Of a stretch of 5,924 nt of DNA, positions 1-5,924 are shown piece after piece. Source of the DNA: Pyramidobacter sp. (GTDB lineage: Bacteria > Synergistota > Synergistia > Synergistales > Dethiosulfovibrionaceae). Under the pieces are notes generated by a model that saw nothing but the letters and a program-made list of their open reading frames with translations, was not told the DNA's origin and searched no databases. Location of the stretch: positions 1 through 5,924 of the forward strand of contig JAGAYQ010000204.1 in the NCBI GenBank assembly GCA_017940445.1, read 5' to 3'. The first letter of the stretch is position 1; each line of letters starts with the position of its first letter. The translations under genes were made by a program, and so were the position numbers.

Positions 1-1772
1 AGCCAGCGGGGATCGGGCGTGACAAGGTCGATCGCCCAGCCGAGCACGCCGGCCCCTGCGGGAGCCTTTCCGGCACGCGAATTGCGGCAGCGCTCCAGGG
101 GCAGGAACGTGGCACGGCCGCCGCTGCGCTCTTTGAGCAGGTCGATGCCCACTCGGGCCTGGGCCATCGTATCGACGAGCAGCCAGTACTGACGGCCGCC
201 CAGATAGGCTTCGAGGCAGGCGGCCAGCTTTGCGTCGCACGAGAACGACTCGACGGCGGGAATGGTCTCGATCTTCAGTCGGCCCAGCTTGACTGCCGAC
301 AGCACCATCTGCACGGGCTTGGGGTACAGACCGGCCTCGGCGCGCTGGAGCAGGCTGTCGAGCTCGGCTTCCGCCTTGGCGATCGACCGGCGCAGACTCT
401 GAGCGCGCACGGCCATTTCCTGGCTCTGTGTCGCCGCTTCGCCGCGTTTTTTCTCAAGCGCATCAAGCGCGTCTTCCAGCGTCTCGAGCGCTTCGTCAGC
501 CGATGTCAGCTTTGTGACAAGCTCGTCGCGCTGAGCGCGCAGGCCGTTCAGCGCTTTTTCGCGCTCCTGTCCCTGAACTTCGAGCGTCTGAGCGCGGGCG
601 TCCATCTGCTGAGCTTCTTCAAGCAGAGAAGCTTCGCGCTCGATCAGCTCCTGACGCTTGCGCCGCTGTTCTTCAAGGCGCTCGTCGCGCTTGGAGAGCC
701 TGTCTTCAAGATCGCCGACGCGCACGGAGAGCGTGTGCTCCTCCTGCGTCAGCCGTCCGGTCTGCGCGGCCAGTTCGCCGCGGCGCGTCTCTTCTTCTTT
801 GAGCTGGGCGTCGAGACGGTCGTGCTCTTCGCCGCAGCGGCGCAGGGCAAAATCGCACTCGCTCTTTTCAGAGTTGAGGGCCATCTCGCGCCGCAGCACG
901 TCGTCAAGCCTCGGCTGAAGCTCTTCGAGCGCATCCGAGAGGCGGGCGCGTTCGCGCGCGTATTCGCTGCCCTGTTCGCGCAGCACGTCGAGAGCGTTTT
1001 TCCACAGCTTCGCCCAGCGTCCCGCGGCGCCAAGCCGTCTTTCGGCTTTGGCATGGCGCTCTTCCAGCCCGGACAGCCTGCTCTCCTCGGCGCTCCGCTT
1101 GGTGTGATACAGCACCGCGCGCAGTTCCTCCAGCCGGGCCTGATAATCTTTCGCCTTGCGTGCGTTCACCAGATCGGGAGCGATCTCCTCGCGCCGGGCG
1201 CGAAGTTCGCCCATCAGGGTGTTCAGCCGCAGCAGCTCCTCGCCGGACTGCTTGAGTTCTTCCTGGGCGCCGTCGCGCTTTTTGCGGTACAGGTCGATGC
1301 CGAACAGCTCTTCGAGCTGCAGGCGGCGCTGAAACGGCTTTTGCAGCACGGCCGTGCCCACTTCGCCCTGACCGATGAAGGCTGAGCGGTCGCCCTCAAG
1401 ATGCCACTGCTGCTTGAATTGCGCCAGGTCCTGCACGCGCGTCCGCGCGCCGTTGACGTAGAGCGTGCCGCCGGAGGCGTCGAGATGCCGGCGCAGCGTG
1501 GCGCGGCCGCCGTCGTCACTGAGTTCGAGCGACACGTCCGTCTCAGTGGCTTCGGACAGACCGGCCGAACCCTGAAAGATCAGGTCACTCTGGCGCGTGA
1601 TACGAAGGCGGGCCGCGCCGCTTTCGCCAAGCACCCAGCGCAGCCCGTCAAGGATATTGCTCTTGCCGCTCCCGTTCGGTCCAACGATCGCGGTGAAGCC
1701 GGGGGCAAACGGAAGCTCATGAGTCCCCCCGAAACTTTTGAAATTCTTAAGAGTCAGCCGTTCGATAAACAA
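1..1772 (-). CDS. smc: Chromosome segregation protein SMC, N-terminal half (partial, runs off the left edge)
   Basis: SMC is the ATPase core of the bacterial condensin-like SMC-ScpAB complex, which extrudes loops of DNA and helps resolve sister chromosomes at the nucleoid. The frame is open for 590 codons with no stop up to the edge. Visible in order: the SMC opening 'MFIERLTLKNFKSFGG' (1-16); a Walker A motif 'GPNGSGKSN' (31-39, with K37 and S38); the IGQGEV segment (133-138) followed by KPFQRR (145-150); a long Glu/Arg/Leu-rich coiled-coil arm (about 165-480); and the start of the hinge (about 483 onward), including 'LGGRQYWLLVD' (524-534) and 'GGRATFLPLE' (551-560). The signature motif, Walker B and returning arm must lie beyond position 1; bacterial SMCs are usually about 1,150-1,200 residues. 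The start is TTG at 1772-1770. It fits the family N-terminus exactly and has a strong ribosome site 8 nt upstream. The first 26 nt overlap the end of the RNase gene, which suggests translational coupling. The head is divergent around 153-166. Identity is very secure; the start is nearly so. Confidence 0.97.
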   Translation of the reverse strand, partial: MFIERLTLKNFKSFGGTHELPFAPGFTAIVGPNGSGKSNILDGLRWVLGESGAARLRITRQSDLIFQGSAGLSEATETDVSLELSDDGGRATLRRHLDASGGTLYVNGARTRVQDLAQFKQQWHLEGDRSAFIGQGEVGTAVLQKPFQRRLQLEELFGIDLYRKKRDGAQEELKQSGEELLRLNTLMGELRARREEIAPDLVNARKAKDYQARLEELRAVLYHTKRSAEESRLSGLEERHAKAERRLGAAGRWAKLWKNALDVLREQGSEYARERARLSDALEELQPRLDDVLRREMALNSEKSECDFALRRCGEEHDRLDAQLKEEETRRGELAAQTGRLTQEEHTLSVRVGDLEDRLSKRDERLEEQRRKRQELIEREASLLEEAQQMDARAQTLEVQGQEREKALNGLRAQRDELVTKLTSADEALETLEDALDALEKKRGEAATQSQEMAVRAQSLRRSIAKAEAELDSLLQRAEAGLYPKPVQMVLSAVKLGRLKIETIPAVESFSCDAKLAACLEAYLGGRQYWLLVDTMAQARVGIDLLKERSGGRATFLPLERCRNSRAGKAPAGAGVLGWAIDLVTPDPRW

Positions 1773-3291
1773 CGCTCGTATCTCCTCTGCTGCGCAAAAG
1801 CGTGACGCGCGCCTCAACGCTGTTCAGCGATCCCTGCAGGTCGAGACGGAACTTCTCCAGCGGCATGCTGCTCTGTCCGCGCAGGAAAATCCTGCGGCCG
1901 AACGCCTCTTCCCACGCGCTTAAATACACCTCTGCCACGTAAGCGGCAACCGACTCGTGCGCGTCGATCAGCACCGCCTGAGCGCGTCCCGACATGAAGA
2001 TCTTGCGGATAAAGCGCTTGAGCATCAGCGCCAGTGCGTCTTCTTTGAGCACGCGCGCGCTCGTGCCGCACATCGGACACGGACGCGTCAGCACCGAACG
2101 CAGATCGGCACGCGCCCGCTTGCGCGTCATCTCCACCAGGCCCAGCTGCGAGATGCCGTACACGCGCACGCGGCAGCGATCGGCGGCAAACACCTCGTCC
2201 AGCTTGGCCAGGAGCGCCTTGCGGTCTTCCTCCGGCTCCATGTCGATAAAGTCGACGACGACGATGCCGCCGATCGAGCGCAGCTTGAGCTGCCAGGCGA
2301 TCTCCTCCGCCGCTTCCAGATTGGTGGCCAGCACCGTCTCGCGCAGAGAATGCCCGCCCGTGTACTTGCCCGTGTTCACGTCGATCACGGTCAGCGCCTC
2401 GGTCTGATCGATGACAAGATACGCGCCCGACTTCAGCCAGACCTTATTGTCCAGCAGCGCGTCGATCTCCTTTTCCATATCATAGTACTCGAACAGGGGG
2501 ATGTTGCTGCGGTGGAACGTCAGGCTGGGCATCGCCTCCGCCTTTTTGTAGCGCTCCAGATATTCCTTCACCCTGTCGTATTCTTCCTGATTGTCGACGA
2601 TGATCTGCGCCACTTCCGAGCTCAGTTCATCGCGAAGCACGCGCCCGACCAGCCCCATGTCTTTGTAAAGCAGACACGGCGCCGTCTGCTTGGCCGCGTT
2701 GTTTTCGATGTCGCGCCAAAGCGCTTTGAGCTGCTCCAGGTCGTCGTTCAGCACGTCAGCGTCGACGCCTTCCGAAGCCGTGCGCATGATCACGCCGAAA
2801 CCAGCGGTGTCCATCGAGCGGGCGACTTCCTTCAGACGCGCGCGTTCCTCTTCTCTGACGATGCGCTTTGACACGCCCACGTCGTGGCCGCCGGGAACGA
2901 GCACCAGATAGCGTCCGGGCAGCGAGATCCGCGTCGTCACGCGTGCGCCCTTGTTCTTGCGCGCCGTCTTCACGACCTGAACGAGGATCTCGCCGTTCGG
3001 CTTCACAGTGACGCCTCTGGCGTCATTCAGATACAGAAAGCCGTTACGGCCGTCGCCAAGTCCGACGAATGCCGCATTCATCCCGGGCAGAACGCTCTCC
3101 ACCCGCGCTTTGTACACTTCGCCGCTTTTCTGGCATTCCCACATCCGTTCGATGAAGAGCTCGCTCAACCGACCGTTTTCCACGATCGCTACACGAGATT
3201 CTTCAGGGTCGACGGTGTTCGCCAGGATCACGGTGTCCGGCCTGTTTTGCTCCGCTTCTTCTGAATATTGCTCCATGTGCAACGTTTGCAT
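1747..3291 (-). CDS. rng: Ribonuclease E/G family endoribonuclease (RNase G-like, full length)
   Basis: This is a single-strand-specific endoribonuclease that cleaves A/U-rich RNA in rRNA maturation and mRNA turnover in the cytoplasm. With the ATG at 3291 the product has 514 residues, close to RNase G (about 490) and lacking the long C-terminal scaffold of enterobacterial RNase E. Visible in order: the N-terminal block 'ESRVAIVENGRLSELFIER' (31-49); an S1-type RNA-binding region (about 57-125) with 'VLPGMNAAFVGLG' and 'GRNGFLYL'; the DNase I-like catalytic core with D304 in 'VIDVNTG' and D347 in 'VVDFIDME', matching the metal-binding aspartates D303 and D346 of E. coli RNase E; 'LGLVEMTRKR' (383-392); the zinc-link motif CPMC (C405, C408); and a small C-terminal domain to 514. 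Nothing essential is missing. The ATG at 3291 is chosen because AAGGA sits 8 nt upstream. The same frame extends to a GTG at 3330 with no better ribosome site. About 20 acidic, poorly conserved residues precede the conserved start. The last 26 nt overlap smc. Confidence 0.96.
   Translation of the reverse strand: MQTLHMEQYSEEAEQNRPDTVILANTVDPEESRVAIVENGRLSELFIERMWECQKSGEVYKARVESVLPGMNAAFVGLGDGRNGFLYLNDARGVTVKPNGEILVQVVKTARKNKGARVTTRISLPGRYLVLVPGGHDVGVSKRIVREEERARLKEVARSMDTAGFGVIMRTASEGVDADVLNDDLEQLKALWRDIENNAAKQTAPCLLYKDMGLVGRVLRDELSSEVAQIIVDNQEEYDRVKEYLERYKKAEAMPSLTFHRSNIPLFEYYDMEKEIDALLDNKVWLKSGAYLVIDQTEALTVIDVNTGKYTGGHSLRETVLATNLEAAEEIAWQLKLRSIGGIVVVDFIDMEPEEDRKALLAKLDEVFAADRCRVRVYGISQLGLVEMTRKRARADLRSVLTRPCPMCGTSARVLKEDALALMLKRFIRKIFMSGRAQAVLIDAHESVAAYVAEVYLSAWEEAFGRRIFLRGQSSMPLEKFRLDLQGSLNSVEARVTLLRSRGDTSVVYRTADS
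1773..1787 (-). promoter_or_regulatory. Ribosome binding site of smc, inside the RNase E/G gene
   Basis: On the minus strand GAGGAGA (1787-1781) lies 8 nt before TTG 1772-1770, a near-ideal Shine-Dalgarno match and spacing. It decides the TTG start, since no ATG or GTG in this frame fits the conserved SMC N-terminus. The site is itself coding sequence for the last residues of the RNase, so ribosomes finishing that gene pass over it. Confidence 0.85.
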
Positions 3292-3304
3292 GTTCACTTT
3301 CCTT
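3292..3304 (-). promoter_or_regulatory. Ribosome binding site of the RNase E/G gene
   Basis: AAGGA (3304-3300) precedes ATG 3291-3289 with 8 nt of spacing. This supports the ATG start over the in-frame GTG at 3330, which would add 13 residues that look nothing like the family. It lies in the 48-nt gap after the radical SAM-linked gene. The other notable item in that gap is GCC-TTCG-GGC, a 3-bp stem with a TTCG loop just after the TAG stop, too short to be a terminator. Confidence 0.8.
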
Positions 3305-3339
3305 ATGAAAAACGGTCGTGCGCCGCCCACGCCCGAAGG

Positions 3340-3951
3340 CTAAAGCAGCGGCGCGATCTCCTTCTGTTCGCTCTTCCACCGGCCCAGGACAAGGCGTGCG
3401 ATGCACACGTCCGGCCAGCCGCCGATCAGTTCGCGCTCGATGAGCGCTTTGACGAGCGCCCCCGGTCCGTTCTGAGACGGATCGAGCATCACCAGTTCGA
3501 TCCCGTCGGACACGCGAGCCGACCACGGCAGCACCTCAGGCGCAAACGCCTCAACAAGGGCGGACTGCACTGCGTCCAGCCGCGACTCGTCGCGCGGGCA
3601 CAGCCAGTATTTCGCCGCGTCGAAGCACTTGTTCAGCGACATCATATCTGCGGGGATGTGCGCGCCTTTCAGAAAACGGAAACCCGTCGGCGCACAGGCG
3701 TTCAGCTTTTCGACAGCTTCCTGTGGCGTCACGGCCGACTCAAACCAGATCTCGGCCGTCTCATACTGCGAGACGACGCCCACCGGCAGCGCCGGCCCCA
3801 TGACGATGTGCGGATGCGGCGACATGCCCTGCGTCAGCCCCACCTGGAGCCCGGCACGGCGAGCAATGCGGCCGAACAGCTGAGGCAGCTCGACATGGCG
3901 CACAAAGCAGGCAAAGCCCCTTTTTTCAAAGATCAGACGAATGCGGTTCAT
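3340..3951 (-). CDS. Radical SAM-linked protein, TIGR03936/DUF2344 type
   Basis: This 203-residue soluble protein belongs to a family defined by its constant association with TIGR03960-type radical SAM proteins, either as the next gene or fused to them. Its biochemical role is not established as far as I know. Family features seen: the opening 'MNRIRLIFEKRGF' (1-13), 'FVRHVELPQLFGRIARRAGL' (16-35), and 'QGMSPHPHIVMGPALPVGV' (41-59), the region where the family usually has an S-x-G-F-x-P-x-P-like stretch. There are no signal peptide, membrane helices, or Cys clusters. The frame stays open 18 codons upstream to an ATG at 4005, but the start at 3951 is preferred: it matches the family N-terminus, its ATG overlaps the radical SAM stop as ATGA, and GGTGA/GGAG purine tracts lie just upstream. 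The overlap implies coupled translation and near-equal amounts of the two proteins. The stop is TAG, 48 nt before the RNase start. It may be a substrate-presenting or scaffold subunit, which is inference only. Confidence 0.9.
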   Translation of the reverse strand: MNRIRLIFEKRGFACFVRHVELPQLFGRIARRAGLQVGLTQGMSPHPHIVMGPALPVGVVSQYETAEIWFESAVTPQEAVEKLNACAPTGFRFLKGAHIPADMMSLNKCFDAAKYWLCPRDESRLDAVQSALVEAFAPEVLPWSARVSDGIELVMLDPSQNGPGALVKALIERELIGGWPDVCIARLVLGRWKSEQKEIAPLL

Positions 3952-5765
3952 CGGCTCACCCCGCTCCACGCGCAGCCTTTCTTCTCCCAGCCGCAGGCGT
4001 TGCACGAGCCGCCGCGGCAGTCGGGCGTTGTCTGCGCCAGCTGCGACCGGCGGTACTCACGCAGCAGGAACGCCTTCGACACTCCCGCGTCGATGTGATT
4101 CCACGGGAAAGCCTCGTTCTCAGCGCGAGTCCTCTGCGCATACCATACGGGATCGACGCCGGTGTTTGCAAAAGCCTGCATCCAGCGGTCGAGACTGAAC
4201 GTCTCGCTCCAGCTGTCAAAACGTTCTCCCAGCCGCCAGGCTTCGAGGATCGCGCGTCCCACGCGGCGATCGCCGCGGGCCAGGACACCTTCGATAAACG
4301 ACTGAGCCGACTCGTGATACTTGAAGCTGATCGCGCGCGAACGGATCTGTCGTTTCATGAACGCGCCCTTGCGCGCCAGCTCCTCGCGCGTGCTCTGAGC
4401 CACCCACTGAAACGGCGTGTGTCCCTTGGGGACAAATCCCGCGACTGAGACGTTGATCTGCGCCCGCTTCGTGTGCCGGCGCCCGATCGACGCGGCGCGC
4501 TCGGCCAGCTCGACGATGCCGCTCAGGTCCTCGTCAGTCTCGCCCGGCAGGCCCATCATGAAATAGAGCTTCACCTTCTGCCAGCCGTGAGCGAACGCCG
4601 CTTCCAGCGCCGCGTCGAGGTCGGCGTCGGTGACGCCCTTGTTGATCACATCGCGCATGTGCTGACTGCCCGCCTCGGGCGCCAGCGTCAAACCGCCTTT
4701 TTTCATCACTTCCAGCCCGGCTGCGAGCCCCACGGAAAAGTTGTCGACGCGCAGGCTGGGCAGGCTGACCTTGATCCCCTCATCGTGCAGCGTGCTCAGC
4801 GAGGTGAGCAGTTCACCGATCTTCGGATAGTCGCAGCTTGCCAGCGAGACAAGACTGCACTCTTCCCATCCCGTCTGGCGAATGAGCGCACGGATGCGGT
4901 CTTCGACAAGCTCGGCAGTGCGCTCGCGAACAGGGCGGTAGATCATCCCCGCCTGGCAGAAGCGGCAGCCGCGCGAGCAGCCGCGGAACAGCTCCACGGC
5001 CACACGATCATGGATGATGCCCGAAGCGGGCACGATCATCGACTCGGGCGCGATCGCGTCCATGTCCGTGCAGATCACGCGCCGCCTGGGCAGCGCGAAC
5101 TCAGACGAAAAATGCACGCCCGCTTCGTCATATTCGCACGACACGACGCTCGGCACATACGTGCCCGGCAGTTCTGCCGCCGCACGCAGACGTTCGCGCC
5201 GGGGCTTTCCTTTCGTCTGCCGCAGCAGCTCCAGCAAAGGAGGATTGACGGCTTCGCCGTCACCGAGGCAGAAAATATCGATAAAGTCAGCGAGCGGTTC
5301 AGGAACGAGCGCGGCAGGGCCGCCCGCCAGGACGATCGGATCGCCGTCTGTTCTGTCAGACGCCAGCTGCGGCACGCCGCCCAGATCGAGCATCGTGAGG
5401 ATATTGGTAAAGCTCATCTCGTGCTGGAGCGTAAATCCCAGCGCGTCAAAATCCTTCAGCGCCCGTCCGGACTCGACGGAGCCAAGCGGCGTCCGTGATG
5501 CCCGAAGCATCGCTTCCATGTCGATCCACGGGCAGTAGGCGCGCTCCGCATCGATCCCGTCAAGCGCCTTCGTGCGGGGATACAGCAGCTGGAATCCCAG
5601 ATAGCTCATGCCCACTTCATACACGTCAGGAAAGCAGAAGCACAGGCGAAGATCCGCCTTTTCCTTCGGCTTTGTGCTTCCCCATTCGGAAGCGGCGTAG
5701 CGCGAAGGCCATTTTGCTCCGGCGATCAGCGGCCAGCGGGGATCGTCAAATTCTTCAAATCTCAA
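3948..5765 (-). CDS. B12-binding-like radical SAM protein, TIGR03960 type (function unknown)
   Basis: A 605-residue radical SAM protein expected to bind a [4Fe-4S] cluster and cleave S-adenosylmethionine to start radical chemistry; the substrate of this family is unknown to me. Visible in order: an N-terminal domain resembling a cobalamin-binding fold (about 38-175) with 'FPDVYEVGMSYLGFQLLY' (45-62) and the 'AGGPAALVPEPLADF...CLGDGE' block (147-171); the cluster motif C263-x3-C267-x2-C270 in 'FRGCSRGCRFCQAG'; 'LAPEAGSQHMRDVINKGVT' (361-379); 'KLYFMMGLPGETDEDL' (399-414); and a C-terminal region ending in four cysteines (C583, C588, C591, C598). No DxHxxG cobalamin-ligand motif is visible in the N-terminal domain. 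The start is TTG at 5765: the in-frame codons upstream run into TGA within three codons, AAGGA lies 9 nt away, and the N-terminus 'MRFEEFDDPRWPL' leads straight into the conserved part. The stop overlaps the start of the linked gene (ATGA). Family identity is secure; function is open. Confidence 0.95.
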   Translation of the reverse strand: MRFEEFDDPRWPLIAGAKWPSRYAASEWGSTKPKEKADLRLCFCFPDVYEVGMSYLGFQLLYPRTKALDGIDAERAYCPWIDMEAMLRASRTPLGSVESGRALKDFDALGFTLQHEMSFTNILTMLDLGGVPQLASDRTDGDPIVLAGGPAALVPEPLADFIDIFCLGDGEAVNPPLLELLRQTKGKPRRERLRAAAELPGTYVPSVVSCEYDEAGVHFSSEFALPRRRVICTDMDAIAPESMIVPASGIIHDRVAVELFRGCSRGCRFCQAGMIYRPVRERTAELVEDRIRALIRQTGWEECSLVSLASCDYPKIGELLTSLSTLHDEGIKVSLPSLRVDNFSVGLAAGLEVMKKGGLTLAPEAGSQHMRDVINKGVTDADLDAALEAAFAHGWQKVKLYFMMGLPGETDEDLSGIVELAERAASIGRRHTKRAQINVSVAGFVPKGHTPFQWVAQSTREELARKGAFMKRQIRSRAISFKYHESAQSFIEGVLARGDRRVGRAILEAWRLGERFDSWSETFSLDRWMQAFANTGVDPVWYAQRTRAENEAFPWNHIDAGVSKAFLLREYRRSQLAQTTPDCRGGSCNACGWEKKGCAWSGVSR

Positions 5766-5780
5766 AATCGATCATCCTTC
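5766..5780 (-). promoter_or_regulatory. Ribosome binding site of the radical SAM gene
   Basis: GAAGGA (5780-5775) lies 9 nt before the TTG at 5765-5763. ATG codons that overlap it (5782-5780 and 5776-5774) are in other frames and reach stops within about seven codons, so TTG is the only start that gives the long protein. The flanking AT-rich stretch TTATATAAAT (5790-5781) probably keeps the site unpaired. Confidence 0.75.
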
Positions 5781-5798
5781 ATTTATATAACATCCGCC

Positions 5799-5825
5799 TC
5801 GTCGGGCGAAACACGACCCAAACGA
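5799..5825 (-). other. Possible RNA hairpin in the gap before the radical SAM gene
   Basis: On the minus strand TCGTTTGGG (5825-5817) can pair with CCCGACGA (5806-5799). The result is an eight-pair stem with one bulged T and one G-U pair, closing a 10-nt loop. It stands just after the stop of the upstream gene and about 18 nt before the ribosome site. No run of T follows, so it is not a standard rho-independent terminator. It could be a processing or attenuation element, or a chance pairing in GC-rich sequence. Confidence 0.3.
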
Positions 5826-5831
5826 TTCCCC

Positions 5832-5924
5832 TCAGCCCTTCTGCACGGCAATAGGGGCGCGTTCTTCCGGCACGGAATTCTCGCGCCGTTCCAGCTCGTC
5901 GGCCGCCCCCTGACGCAGGACGAT
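5832..5924 (-). CDS. C-terminal end of an unidentified upstream gene (partial)
   Basis: Thirty codons and a TGA stop enter from the right edge and encode a hydrophilic tail that includes 'LRQGAADELERRE' and ends 'IAVQKG'. I do not recognise the protein. The tail is highly charged, has no membrane segment, and shows no motif. The frame was chosen because its codons (GAA, GAG, CTG, GCC, GTG, CAG, AAG) match those of the neighbours. The other two minus-strand frames are also open here but use AGG, AGA, CTA and CGA codons that the neighbours mostly avoid. In related gene orders the gene ahead of a TIGR03960-like gene often belongs to the mre/min/rodA cell-shape cluster, so a cell-shape or division gene is a reasonable guess and no more than that. 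It ends 66 nt before the radical SAM start, close enough for cotranscription. Confidence 0.5.
   Translation of the reverse strand: MVLRQGAADELERRENSVPEERAPIAVQKG

Noticed and set aside
2..15. A 14-nt direct repeat, GCCAGCGGGGATCG, at 2-15 and 5732-5745, considered as possible attachment or duplication sites.
   Set aside because: Both copies are coding and translate to a D-P-R-W motif in SMC and in the radical SAM protein. There is no mobile element between them, only a normal operon, so chance is the simplest explanation.
1223..1519. Minus-strand open frames inside smc (1223-1519, 749-1054, 275-466).
   Set aside because: They lie out of frame within the SMC gene, whose own frame is open without a break from 1772 to the window edge and matches the family throughout.
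1957..2871. Long plus-strand open frame (304 codons) opposite the RNase E/G gene.
   Set aside because: It is fully antisense to a strongly recognised gene, is rich in His, Arg and Gln in a way typical of reversed GC-biased codons, and resembles no protein family.
3331..3345. GCC-TTCG-GGC stem just after the stop of the radical SAM-linked gene, considered as a terminator.
   Set aside because: The stem has only three base pairs and no T-run follows. The RNase gene begins 48 nt after the stop, consistent with read-through.
3952..4005. Upstream in-frame ATG at 4005 as the start of the radical SAM-linked gene, adding 18 residues.
   Set aside because: The extension overlaps the conserved Cys-rich end of the radical SAM gene and does not resemble the family. 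The ATGA overlap at 3948-3951 is the standard arrangement and gives the expected N-terminus.
4473..5498. Plus-strand open frame of 341 codons opposite the radical SAM gene.
   Set aside because: It is the complement of a conserved gene. Its low-complexity Arg/Ala/His/Gln-rich product and lack of motifs mark it as a shadow; the same holds for the plus-strand frames at 735-1385 and 3268-4098.
5783..5790. TATATAA as a -10 promoter box for the radical SAM gene.
   Set aside because: Transcription would start within the Shine-Dalgarno sequence, and no reasonable -35 hexamer lies 16-18 nt upstream.

Overview
The window is a gene-dense, GC-rich bacterial chromosomal segment (about 60% G+C by eye). 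Every convincing gene is on the minus strand, so the transcript reads from right (5924) to left (1). In transcription order it holds: the last 30 codons of an unidentified gene (5924-5832); a 605-residue radical SAM protein of the TIGR03960 type (5765-3948); a 203-residue 'radical SAM-linked' protein of the TIGR03936/DUF2344 type (3951-3340); a full-length ribonuclease E/G family protein (3291-1747); and the first 590 residues of the chromosome-segregation ATPase SMC (1772-1), which leaves the window inside its hinge domain.

The layout is that of one operon. The only gaps are 66 nt before the radical SAM gene and 48 nt before the RNase gene. The two radical SAM-associated genes share an ATGA stop/start, and smc starts 26 nt inside the RNase gene. 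No rho-independent terminator is visible, and no convincing promoter. Two of the four assignable starts are TTG (radical SAM gene and smc), each supported by a well-spaced Shine-Dalgarno sequence. The large open frames on the plus strand, up to about 340 codons, are antisense shadows produced by GC-biased third codon positions.

Organism: the pairing of a TIGR03960-like gene with a TIGR03936-like gene and RNase E/G is familiar from Clostridia-like Firmicutes and related phyla, where it usually lies between the mre/min/rodA cluster and rplU-rpmA. Here smc follows instead. The high G+C and the divergent SMC head (a 'LEELFGIDLYRKKR' block in place of the usual EEAAGI-KYK block) made me think of Synergistota, for example a Pyramidobacter-like genome. 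This is an inference from memory and not a database result; I put it near 50%.

Functionally the cluster joins an uncharacterised radical SAM enzyme and its partner with an RNA-processing endonuclease and a chromosome-organising ATPase. The RNase and SMC are well understood as families; the radical SAM pair is the real unknown. I see no mobile element, CRISPR array, tRNA or rRNA, and no sign of recent horizontal transfer. No gene-free stretch exceeds 66 nt.
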